Shown here: positions 52,582 through 60,689 of the stretch, piece by piece
How positions within the stretch are numbered: position 1 is the first letter of the stretch
Layout: the number at the start of each line of letters is the position of its first letter
NCBI GenBank assembly: GCA_951813295.1
Contig: CATOTI010000002.1
Span: 1,612,001-1,676,000 of the forward strand
Direction: 5' to 3'
DNA length: 64,000 nt
Source of the DNA: an uncultured Pseudomonadales bacterium
GTDB lineage: Bacteria > Pseudomonadota > Gammaproteobacteria > Pseudomonadales > Azotimanducaceae
Translations under genes and position numbers: made by a program
Notes under the pieces: model-generated
What the model was told of the DNA's origin: nothing
Seen by the model: the letters and a program-made list of their open reading frames with translations, nothing else
Databases searched by the model: none

Positions 52582-54605
52582 GCCGCTGGATCGATCGATT
52601 GAGTCTGTAGATCCACGAACCGCCGGTAGTGGCCGTCGGCGCGAGTAAGAAGATCGCCGTGGCTTCCTTCTTCGAGAACGCGCCCGTCCTCCATGAAGAC
52701 GATCTTGTCGGCGTGCGCAATCGTCGATAGTCGGTGCGCGATGATGATGACCAATCGGTCCTTCGCGGCTTCGTGCAACGACGCGACAAGGTGATTCTCC
52801 GTCTCCGGATCGAGCGCCGACGTCGGTTCGTCGAGGATCAGGATGCGAGAGTCACGCAATAGCCCACGCGCGATCGCGATGCGTTGTTTTTGCCCGACCG
52901 AAAGCTTGCTCTGCGCGCCCTGGCCGAGTTTGGTCTCGTAGCCTTCGGGCAACGACGCGATGAACTCGTGTACGCCCGCGATGCGCGCCACGCGTTCGAC
53001 CTCTTCCATCGGCGCATCCGGATTGCCGTAACGGATGTTGTCGAGAATCGAGTCCGAGAAGAGCTGCGTTTCCTGGAAGACGTACGTCACCTGCGCGCGC
53101 AGCGTCTCGAGTGTCACGTCGTTGACGTCGTGATCGTCGATTTCGACGCGACCTTCGGTCGCCACGTGAAAGCGCGGAATGAGATACGCGAGGCTCGTCT
53201 TGCCGGCGCCCGTCGGGCCGACGAGGGCGACGATCTGTCCCACCGAGGCATCGAAGTGCACGTGATCGAGTGCGCGGCGTCCGTCCGGAAAGACGAGCGA
53301 CACGTCACGCATCTGAACGCCGCGCTCGATGCGCGGCAACGGCGTGGCGCCGAGATCGTCTTCGGCCGTCAGATCCATCATCGCGAAGACGCGGCGCATT
53401 CCGGCGACGTTGTCCTGCATCCGGATCCAGAGCATGCCCACCGACATCGCCGGACCGCGCAGATAGGCCATATAGACCATCAGCGCACCAAAATCGCCGG
53501 GCGACATCTCACCGCCCACCACTTTGTAGATGATGTAAATCCCGAACGCGACCTCGACCATTCGTCCGAAGATTTCGCCGGCCCTACTGATCAGGATCCA
53601 GAGAAGCGTCACGCGCCGATGGCGCCGGAAGGCTTCCCGGCTGTCGCTGTCGAACCGCCCGCGTTCTTCGCGGTTGCCGCCGAGACTCTGCACGGCGAGC
53701 ACGTTGTCCATGCCTTCCTCGATCGTACCGGTCACGAGCGATCCGGCGGCACGCGCGGCTTGGCCCCGCTTACGCACGGCTTGCGCGAAGAAACTCGTGA
53801 TGATCGCCCACACCGGGAGCGCCGCAATCGTGATCCAGAACACTTCCGGTGAGCCCGGATAAGCGCTCAATACCGTCAGGAGCGCCTGGGTGTAGAGGAA
53901 CGCCGAGATCAGCGGCGTATGCGTGACCTCGTAGAAGATCTCGGTGATCTGTGGTGAGTCGTACATCACCCGATACATCGAGTCGCCGATCCGCTGGTCT
54001 TCGAGCTGCGTGATCGAGAGCGAACGGATGCGGCTGAAGAGCTGACCCCGGATCGTATGGTTGAGCGATTCGATCAACCGTGTGCCGAGACGCCATTCGA
54101 TATAACCCCAGATCCCGCCGGCGGTGCTCTCCTTGCCGCCGTGGATGCTGGTTTCGGTCTGCGTGGCGTAATCCTGACCACCGACCAACCGAACATCGAG
54201 TTCATCCTCATACCCGACCGCGTACGACCCAATGAAGACGACCAGCCCCACGCCAACGGCGGCGAGCCAGACGAGGATCTCGAACGGACCCATGCCTTCG
54301 AGCATCGCAAGGAACGGCAACACATAGGCGGGATAACCCGTCGCTTCGGCTATCGGCGTACCTAAAACGACATGGTCGATCAGAATCTTGGCGGGCCAGG
54401 GAATGATCGCCAGCGGAATCGCGTATGAAAGCGTCTTCATCACGAGCTTCGTGACGTAACGCACCGGGAAGAAGCGAATATATTTCGCGGAGCGCCAGAT
54501 GATCGCGGCCGCTTCCCGATAGTCGATAGTCGTGTGCTTGTCGATTCCGCTCGCGCGCGCCGAGAGTTCTTCGTCCGACAGCGGTTGGTTGGTCGCCTCA
54601 GCCAT
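52575..54605 (-). CDS. ABC exporter half-transporter (permease-ATPase fusion)
   Basis: 676 residues. Six membrane segments (about 60-380) include LAMLEGMGPFEILVWLAAVGVGLVVFIG and GNREERGRFDSDSREAFRRHRRVT as the intracellular coupling region. The ATPase has Walker A LVGPTGAGKTS, the Q-loop YVFQETQLF, signature KLSVGQKQR, Walker B ILILDEPTSALD with the catalytic Glu, and IAHRLST. The second Gly of LSGGQ is Val. It begins 8 bases inside the preceding ABC gene, so the two form one heterodimeric exporter. The cargo is unknown. Confidence 0.92.
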   Translation of the reverse strand: MAEATNQPLSDEELSARASGIDKHTTIDYREAAAIIWRSAKYIRFFPVRYVTKLVMKTLSYAIPLAIIPWPAKILIDHVVLGTPIAEATGYPAYVLPFLAMLEGMGPFEILVWLAAVGVGLVVFIGSYAVGYEDELDVRLVGGQDYATQTETSIHGGKESTAGGIWGYIEWRLGTRLIESLNHTIRGQLFSRIRSLSITQLEDQRIGDSMYRVMYDSPQITEIFYEVTHTPLISAFLYTQALLTVLSAYPGSPEVFWITIAALPVWAIITSFFAQAVRKRGQAARAAGSLVTGTIEEGMDNVLAVQSLGGNREERGRFDSDSREAFRRHRRVTLLWILISRAGEIFGRMVEVAFGIYIIYKVVGGEMSPGDFGALMVYMAYLRGPAMSVGMLWIRMQDNVAGMRRVFAMMDLTAEDDLGATPLPRIERGVQMRDVSLVFPDGRRALDHVHFDASVGQIVALVGPTGAGKTSLAYLIPRFHVATEGRVEIDDHDVNDVTLETLRAQVTYVFQETQLFSDSILDNIRYGNPDAPMEEVERVARIAGVHEFIASLPEGYETKLGQGAQSKLSVGQKQRIAIARGLLRDSRILILDEPTSALDPETENHLVASLHEAAKDRLVIIIAHRLSTIAHADKIVFMEDGRVLEEGSHGDLLTRADGHYRRFVDLQTQSIDPAAQ

Positions 54606-57057
54606 CAGGACCCCCCGGTCCGGGTTTCATGCCCGAAGACAATTGCGATTCGGCGTCGACGAACGCCCGGTATCGGCCACCATCGAGCTGCATCAGCGTC
54701 TCGTGGCTGCCCGATTCGATCACCCGACCTTCATCGATGTAGAGGATGTTGTCGGCCCGGCGAATCGTCGAAATCCGGTGCGTGATCAGGAAAATCGTCC
54801 GGCGCACGCCGCGATCCGCCGAATCGCGCACCCACTCCTCGAGGTTTGCCATCACGCGATGCTCGGTCGCGGCATCGAGCGCTGCGGTCGGCTCATCGAG
54901 GATGAGAATCGGCGTGTTCCGTACCATCGCCCGGGCAATCGATAGGCGCTGGCGTTGGCCGGTCGAGAGTTTGCCGCCACGATCCGACAGCACCGTGTCC
55001 ATGCCTTGCGGCAGCGAGTCGACATAGTCGTCCATCCCGGCGATGCGCACGGCCTCCGCCACGTCGGCATCGCTCGCATCGGGCGCGACGTAACGAATGT
55101 TGTCCGCCACCGACATCGCGAAGAGCACGTTTTCCTGGAGCGCGATCGCGACGTTTTGGCGCAACGAATCGACCGTCAGATCGCGGATGTCGACCCCGTC
55201 GATCGTGATCAAACCGTCGTCCGGGTCAAACAGGCGCAGCAGAAGCGACATCACGGTGCTCTTGCCTGAGCCGGTGGGACCGACGATCGCCGTGACCGTA
55301 CCGGGCGCGGCGGTGAAGTCGACGCCGGCCAGGATCGGGCGATCGGTTTCGTAGGCAAAACGGACGTTCGAGAAACGGACCTCGTCCTGGAAACGTGTGA
55401 GCGGCTTGGCGTCGCGGCGGTCCTGAACGTCAGGCTCGATGTCGAGGATGTCGAAGACCCTGGCCAGGCCCATCGCCATGTCCTGCGCCATCATCCACTG
55501 GTTGAGCACGCTGCGAACCTGCGCGGTCGCGGCGCGGTATTGATCGCGCGCCCATGTGTAGCTCGCCAGATTCCAGACGACGAAGCTCAAGCCGACGAGC
55601 GCGACGAGTTCGACCGAGAAGGTTTCAAGCGCCTGATTCGCCCACCAGGCCATGCTCGCCTCGCCGACGATGACGAACGCCGACCCCACCGTGAACATCG
55701 TAATCGTCGCAAGCGCGATGATGACGCGAACCTGAAAGCCGGCGTTGAAGGCAGTCTGCGAATCGGTCTCCATACGCTCCTGCGCGCGAGAGCCGGCGTT
55801 GAACGCCTTGATGAGTCGCATGGAGGTGAACGCTTCCTGGATCGTCGACGTGATCGCCGAAGTCCGTTCGCGGTAAACGAGCGCGCGCGTGCGCATCCGT
55901 GGCATGGCCCAGCGCGCGACCAGAATGGCGGGTAACGGGAAAAGCGCGCCTGCGAGGCCGATCACCGGACTCAGGAGCGAGACGAAAATGACGCTGACGT
56001 AGTAGCCGACGAGCGCGACGGCAATCGCGAAAAGCTGCCCGACCACCGCCGTGATCATCGCGCTGTCCTGGTAGATCCGGAACACCGAATCACCCGTGCG
56101 ATGGCCGCTGTGATAGCGCAACGAAAGCTGGTGCCAGCGCGCGACGAGCGCCACACGCAAGTCCTGATTGACCATCTGCAGCGTCCAGATGCCGTAGTAC
56201 TCACGTGTCACCTGGAAGATCTTCTGAACGATGTAGAGGCCGAGAAAGACGCCGACGTAAACCCAGATGAGCGAGAGCCGCTGTTCGCCGTCGAGCACCG
56301 CCGTGACCTCGTTGGATAGCGCCGTCAGGCCGAAAATGCTCGAGAGGCCCGGCGCCAACGGTTCGCCCTGCAGGATGCTCTGGTAGAGAACATCCGCCAC
56401 GACCAGACCGATCGTAAGATCGATCATCCGTTCGAAGAAGACGAGAACGTAGACGAACAAGATGTGCATCCTTGTCCGCACACGAAATTCGACGCGGCCT
56501 TCGTTGATCCGGTATTCGATAGCCCACGCCGCCATAGCGGCAAGACTCACGAGGCCCGCATAGATCGAACTCTCGGAACCCTCGATCAGATAGTTCGCGA
56601 TGAGGTTCAGCAGAATGCCGGACACCACCGCGACGGTGAGTGCCCACGCGCGGAGCTTGCCCGACATCGTGGCGAAGAGCGTGACGCTCGCACTCAACAC
56701 GACAACCGGTACGTAGACGAGGATCCACGGCCAATCGAGACTTGCCGGCACGTAACCGATCAACGGGCCGAGGCCGGCTAAGGCAATGACGAGAATCGGG
56801 CCGTGATCGACGCGATAACCATCACCTTCGCGCGCTTCGGCCAGGTCATCGGAGACGCCGTCACGCGAGTGCCACCAGCGCCCCAAGATGTAAGGCTTGA
56901 TGAACGGCCAGGTGCGCATGAAGAGCTTGACCACTTCACCGAAACCGGAATCGTCATCCTCGACGCGACGAACGTGCTCGGCAGGGATCTGGCCATTGCC
57001 GAGAATCGGCAAAGCCCGCGCGCGCACACGATTCTCCGCTAGGTCTTTAGCATCCAC
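54598..57057 (-). CDS. ABC exporter half-transporter with extra N-terminal membrane domain
   Basis: 819 residues from a GTG at 57057 preceded by GGAGGT. Four extra membrane segments (about 85-205; VIALAGLGPLIGYV, ILVYVPVVVLSASVTLFA, ALTVAVVSGILLNLIANYLI and GLVSLAAMAAWAIEYR) precede the usual exporter core. The ATPase has Walker A IVGPTGSGKST, the Q-loop ALQENVLF, signature KLSTGQRQR, Walker B ILILDEPTAALD and THRIST. Both subunits keep the catalytic Glu, unlike many heterodimeric exporters that have one degenerate site. It is 93 bases downstream of the amidase gene on the same strand. Confidence 0.92.
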   Translation of the reverse strand: MDAKDLAENRVRARALPILGNGQIPAEHVRRVEDDDSGFGEVVKLFMRTWPFIKPYILGRWWHSRDGVSDDLAEAREGDGYRVDHGPILVIALAGLGPLIGYVPASLDWPWILVYVPVVVLSASVTLFATMSGKLRAWALTVAVVSGILLNLIANYLIEGSESSIYAGLVSLAAMAAWAIEYRINEGRVEFRVRTRMHILFVYVLVFFERMIDLTIGLVVADVLYQSILQGEPLAPGLSSIFGLTALSNEVTAVLDGEQRLSLIWVYVGVFLGLYIVQKIFQVTREYYGIWTLQMVNQDLRVALVARWHQLSLRYHSGHRTGDSVFRIYQDSAMITAVVGQLFAIAVALVGYYVSVIFVSLLSPVIGLAGALFPLPAILVARWAMPRMRTRALVYRERTSAITSTIQEAFTSMRLIKAFNAGSRAQERMETDSQTAFNAGFQVRVIIALATITMFTVGSAFVIVGEASMAWWANQALETFSVELVALVGLSFVVWNLASYTWARDQYRAATAQVRSVLNQWMMAQDMAMGLARVFDILDIEPDVQDRRDAKPLTRFQDEVRFSNVRFAYETDRPILAGVDFTAAPGTVTAIVGPTGSGKSTVMSLLLRLFDPDDGLITIDGVDIRDLTVDSLRQNVAIALQENVLFAMSVADNIRYVAPDASDADVAEAVRIAGMDDYVDSLPQGMDTVLSDRGGKLSTGQRQRLSIARAMVRNTPILILDEPTAALDAATEHRVMANLEEWVRDSADRGVRRTIFLITHRISTIRRADNILYIDEGRVIESGSHETLMQLDGGRYRAFVDAESQLSSGMKPGPGGPDG

Positions 57058-57150
57058 AGATCCACCTCCCGCGCGCGAGTGTTACCGGCGACGCCTCGCC
57101 GAGGCAAGACGCAGCAGCTATATCTTCATGCCAAACGGGACAAACCGAGG

Positions 57151-57582
57151 TCAGATCTTCGAGTACTGCTCTTCGACCGACCGTTCGATCGCTTCGTCAC
57201 GCGCCTTCGGGAGCCCCGTCTCACTCCAGCGCGCCAAATCGCGCATCGGGAATTTGCGCCCGGGACAGGTCGTTTCGATGTCGCCGCGCACCTGTCGATG
57301 CGCGCCGATCGTCGCAGCCGGATACCGGCGCACGAGTTGCACCAGAAGCCGCTTGAGGCCGTCGATCTGTTGATTCGGGGGAGGCTCGTCGTCGAAGGAT
57401 CCTTGGATGACAACGGCGATCGCGCTCGGGTGCTGGGCGAACTCGGTTTCCGCGCGCACACTCGTCACCGCGCCGTCGTGCAGGACGGCATAGTGGAACT
57501 CGCGACGCGGGCAGCCGTCGTGGTGCAGCAGAATAAATTTGACCGGTCCGCGCTCGCGTGGCTTGCGCGCATTCGTCGTCAT
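57151..57582 (-). CDS. N-acetylmuramoyl-L-alanine amidase / PGRP-type peptidoglycan hydrolase
   Basis: 143 residues. The Amidase_2/T7-lysozyme fold is marked by FILLHHDGCPRREFHYAVLHDGA (first zinc His region), AIAVVIQGSFDDEPPPNQQIDGLKRLLVQLVRRYP, GAHRQVRGD (second zinc His) and TTCPGRKFPMRDL (zinc Cys). It should cleave the bond between muramic acid and the stem peptide. There is no signal peptide, so it is cytosolic like AmpD, or a T7 lysozyme-like protein. Its ATG overlaps the stop of the AddA-like gene (ATGA), an unusual coupling to a DNA helicase-nuclease. Confidence 0.87.
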   Translation of the reverse strand: MTTNARKPRERGPVKFILLHHDGCPRREFHYAVLHDGAVTSVRAETEFAQHPSAIAVVIQGSFDDEPPPNQQIDGLKRLLVQLVRRYPAATIGAHRQVRGDIETTCPGRKFPMRDLARWSETGLPKARDEAIERSVEEQYSKI

Positions 57583-60500
57583 CGGAAGGCGACCTCCACC
57601 ACGCCGCCGGACACGGGGAAATGAACAAGCGCACCTCGCACGGTCCGCCCGCCGGCTTCGAGTGCATCAACGTAGGCGAGAAGCTGTCCTGATGCCGCCA
57701 TGGCGACATCGGGCCACTCGCTTTGCGGTCGCGGGTTCGACTTGTGGTCGACGACAATATCCCCGGACGCGGTTTCGACGAGACAGTCGATGAACCCTTG
57801 GACGAGCGTCCCGTCGTCGCGTCGATGCTGGACGGGGACCTCGACTTGAATCGCCGTCGGCTCGTATCGCTCGAGGTATTCGAGGAATCGGTCCGCTGCT
57901 GCGACGGCATCTGGCGCGTCGATCACGCCGACCAATTCGTGCGCGATCAGAAGATCCCGTGCACGCGCAATCGCCGGGCGTTTCGTGAGCGGGTTGACGA
58001 CCGTTGCCGCGATCACGGCGTGCAGCGCGTTGCCGAGATCGACCATCTCGGCCCCGCGGATGGCCACCCGCCCGCCGAGTTCCTGCATCGCCTTGATGTA
58101 GGCGTTCGGCGCCGCGGGCTGATGCGACGGTGTGACGACTTCCGCCACCGCGTCTACGCCTTCCCGCGTGTGGAACCAGCGTGGCGCGAATTCGGCGTCT
58201 CGTTGGGTCGCGTGATCGATATCGATCATCTCGACCGCCGTATCGATCGCAGCACCATTGGCGAGTTCGAGTGAAGTCCCGGTGGGGACGAGGGTTTCCG
58301 TTACGAAGCTGCCGAGCCAGGCGTCGCGGGGAATCCTCGATGCAATACCGATGACGAGTCGATCACGCGCCCTCGTGATGCCGACGTACGCGAGCCGTCG
58401 TTGCTCGGCGTACGACTTCATTCGGCACTCGCTGCCTTCGTCGCTCGACTCGATCGCCGCGCGCGAGGGCACGCCGCGCTGGCGAAGGCCGTAGACGTTG
58501 GGGAAGAACCGGATCGCGCGCGACGACAGCGGATCGTCGATCGAAAATTCATCGACCAGTTCCACGCGTGGATCCCAGGTACGCATCCGTTCGCGATAGT
58601 CGAAATCGGCGCAGACGACCACCGGCCATTCGAGACCCTTCGCTCGGTGGTAGGTGAGAACGTGCACCGCATCACCGGTCGTCACCACCGGCTGCAGATC
58701 GAGATCGGGTGAACTCGGGTGCTCGAGCCAAAACAGAAAGCCCGTGAGGGTCGCGGCGTCGTGATGGGAGGCGGCGTGCTTTTCGTATTCGACCGCGAGT
58801 GCCTGAAAGGCGTCGAGGTTCTTCTGGCGTTGCGCGGCCTTCACGGGGTCGGGACCCCAGGCGAGGACCGAGCGACGCAGCGCCGTCTCGTTGATGACCC
58901 GGCCGACCACCTCGACAGGCGAGCGCATTGCGCTTTCGGTTCGCAGAGCCGCCAGCGCCGCAAGAATCGGATGGTCGGTTTCGGCCCAACCATCAGCGTC
59001 CGGATTCGTTTCGAGCCACGTCAACCGATCGGCGAGCCATTCCTCGGGGTCGCGAGCGTCCGTCAACGACAGGATTTCCGCCGACGCGAGCGTATCGGCC
59101 CGATCGCCGAGGCGGCGCAAGCAGGCCCGGGCGAGCGTGATCTCGGGCGTCTCGAGCAATCCCTGCAGCGTCATCTTCATCGGCACTCGACGATCGCGCA
59201 GTGCCCGGGCGATACGCTCGACCGATGCATTCGTCCGCGCCAGAACGGCGACGTCGCCATAGCGAATCGGCCGGCGATTACCCGTCTCGGGGTCTTCGAC
59301 CTCATCGCCGCGCTCGACCATCATCGAGACGCCCGCAGCGAGCGCGATGGCGCGCGCGTCGACCCCGCCGGAAAGCGGCCACGACACGACCGTCGGTCCC
59401 TCGAGCTCATCACGCTCTGACGCCAGCACAATCTGAGATCGGGCGAGCTCGGACTCGAAAACTTGCGCAAAGAGCTCGTTGGTGTACTGCACCAACGGCG
59501 GCGTCGAGCGCCAACTCGACTGCAGGATGTCGGTCACGGCGTCGCCCTGGGCAAGTGCTTCCAAGGTGTCGAAGACGAGCGTCGGATCGCAGCCGCGGAA
59601 TTCGTAGATCGCCTGCTTCACGTCGCCGACGAAAATCGCCTTGTCCGCGAGTCGCGCCATCTTGACGAAGAGCGCGAGCTGCATCGGATTCGTGTCCTGG
59701 AACTCATCAACCAGGAGGAGTTCGAGTTCCTCTCGAAGCCGGTCTTTGACCGCCGCGTGATCGAGGGCGTGAAGGGTGAGCTGCTCCATGTCGGTGAAAT
59801 CGATCAACCCACGGCTGCGTTTGATGGCCTGGAAGCGCCGGAGGCTTTCCGCGGCGATTCGAAAAACCGCCGCCACAAAACCGTAGAGATCCGCTTGGAA
59901 TCCCGGGTGCGCCTCGAAGCCCGAGGCGATCGCCCGGATTTCGTTGGAGATCGGCTGATTCGCCTTGGCCGCATCGCTGCCGGACAGACGCATCCATTCA
60001 GACCAGGGACAATCGACGCGCGTCAACCGCGCCTGGGCATCGCGTAGGGTGCGCGCGTAATCGGCAGTCTTCTTCGTTCCGTCATCCGTCAGCGCTTCGA
60101 TCCCATGCCCCACGGCATGGATCAGGTTCTCCGTCGGATCGGATTCGAGGACCTCGGGAAAGAACGCCAGGAGGTCGTCGGCATTGGTGAGACCCATCTC
60201 GATCAATCGGTCTGGTCCCACGTCGTTCTCGCGGGCCTTGTCGGCGATGTCCTTCACGGTGCCCTGCCAATCGGTGAGCCCCAGACGCTCCGCGAACCGG
60301 TTCATTTCGCGCACCCGATCGAGGCTCAGCACGTCGTCGAGCGCCTGATTGAAGAACCGCCGACCGTCGTCGAGGCTCATCACGTTCAGCTCCGGCGACA
60401 AGCCGAGTTCGAAAGCGTGGCGACGCAGGAGCGCGCTGCAGACACCGTGCACGGTGCCGATCTTCGACTCCGCGGTCCGTTCCGCGAGATCCAGGCGGCC

Positions 60501-60689
60501 GACCCGCAAGAGCCGTTCGCGCACGCGGTCGCGAAGTTCATCCGCGGCTTTGACCGTAAACGTCGTCGCGATGATGCCGGCCGGCGACGCATCGCCGCTC
60601 GCGAGGGCACGTTCGAGTTCCTCGGTCAGACGGTAGGTCTTGCCGCTCCCGGCGCCCGCGGAGACGAACGTGACGTGATCCCAATTCAC
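57579..60689 (-). CDS. AddA-like UvrD-family helicase-nuclease
   Basis: 1036 residues from the GTG at 60689, which overlaps the AddB-like stop (GTGA). Helicase motifs: Walker A AGAGSGKT (11-18), ATTFTVKAADELRDRV, LLLVDEFQDTNPMQ, GDVKQAIYEFRGCDP, SSWRSTPPLVQYTN, VHVLTYHRAKGLEWPVVV and RRLAYVGITRARDRL. The C-terminal RecB-type nuclease carries GFIDCLVETASGDIVVDHKSN and QLLAY, the D-x-K and Q-xxx-Y signatures. AddA unwinds and cuts DNA ends during recombinational repair. The partner is the AddB-like protein upstream. Confidence 0.93.
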   Translation of the reverse strand: MNWDHVTFVSAGAGSGKTYRLTEELERALASGDASPAGIIATTFTVKAADELRDRVRERLLRVGRLDLAERTAESKIGTVHGVCSALLRRHAFELGLSPELNVMSLDDGRRFFNQALDDVLSLDRVREMNRFAERLGLTDWQGTVKDIADKARENDVGPDRLIEMGLTNADDLLAFFPEVLESDPTENLIHAVGHGIEALTDDGTKKTADYARTLRDAQARLTRVDCPWSEWMRLSGSDAAKANQPISNEIRAIASGFEAHPGFQADLYGFVAAVFRIAAESLRRFQAIKRSRGLIDFTDMEQLTLHALDHAAVKDRLREELELLLVDEFQDTNPMQLALFVKMARLADKAIFVGDVKQAIYEFRGCDPTLVFDTLEALAQGDAVTDILQSSWRSTPPLVQYTNELFAQVFESELARSQIVLASERDELEGPTVVSWPLSGGVDARAIALAAGVSMMVERGDEVEDPETGNRRPIRYGDVAVLARTNASVERIARALRDRRVPMKMTLQGLLETPEITLARACLRRLGDRADTLASAEILSLTDARDPEEWLADRLTWLETNPDADGWAETDHPILAALAALRTESAMRSPVEVVGRVINETALRRSVLAWGPDPVKAAQRQKNLDAFQALAVEYEKHAASHHDAATLTGFLFWLEHPSSPDLDLQPVVTTGDAVHVLTYHRAKGLEWPVVVCADFDYRERMRTWDPRVELVDEFSIDDPLSSRAIRFFPNVYGLRQRGVPSRAAIESSDEGSECRMKSYAEQRRLAYVGITRARDRLVIGIASRIPRDAWLGSFVTETLVPTGTSLELANGAAIDTAVEMIDIDHATQRDAEFAPRWFHTREGVDAVAEVVTPSHQPAAPNAYIKAMQELGGRVAIRGAEMVDLGNALHAVIAATVVNPLTKRPAIARARDLLIAHELVGVIDAPDAVAAADRFLEYLERYEPTAIQVEVPVQHRRDDGTLVQGFIDCLVETASGDIVVDHKSNPRPQSEWPDVAMAASGQLLAYVDALEAGGRTVRGALVHFPVSGGVVEVAFR

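Noticed and set aside
52884-53852. Plus-strand frame of 322 codons opposite the first ABC gene
   Set aside because: The ABC frame has all ATPase motifs. The antisense frame is His/Arg-rich without any domain.
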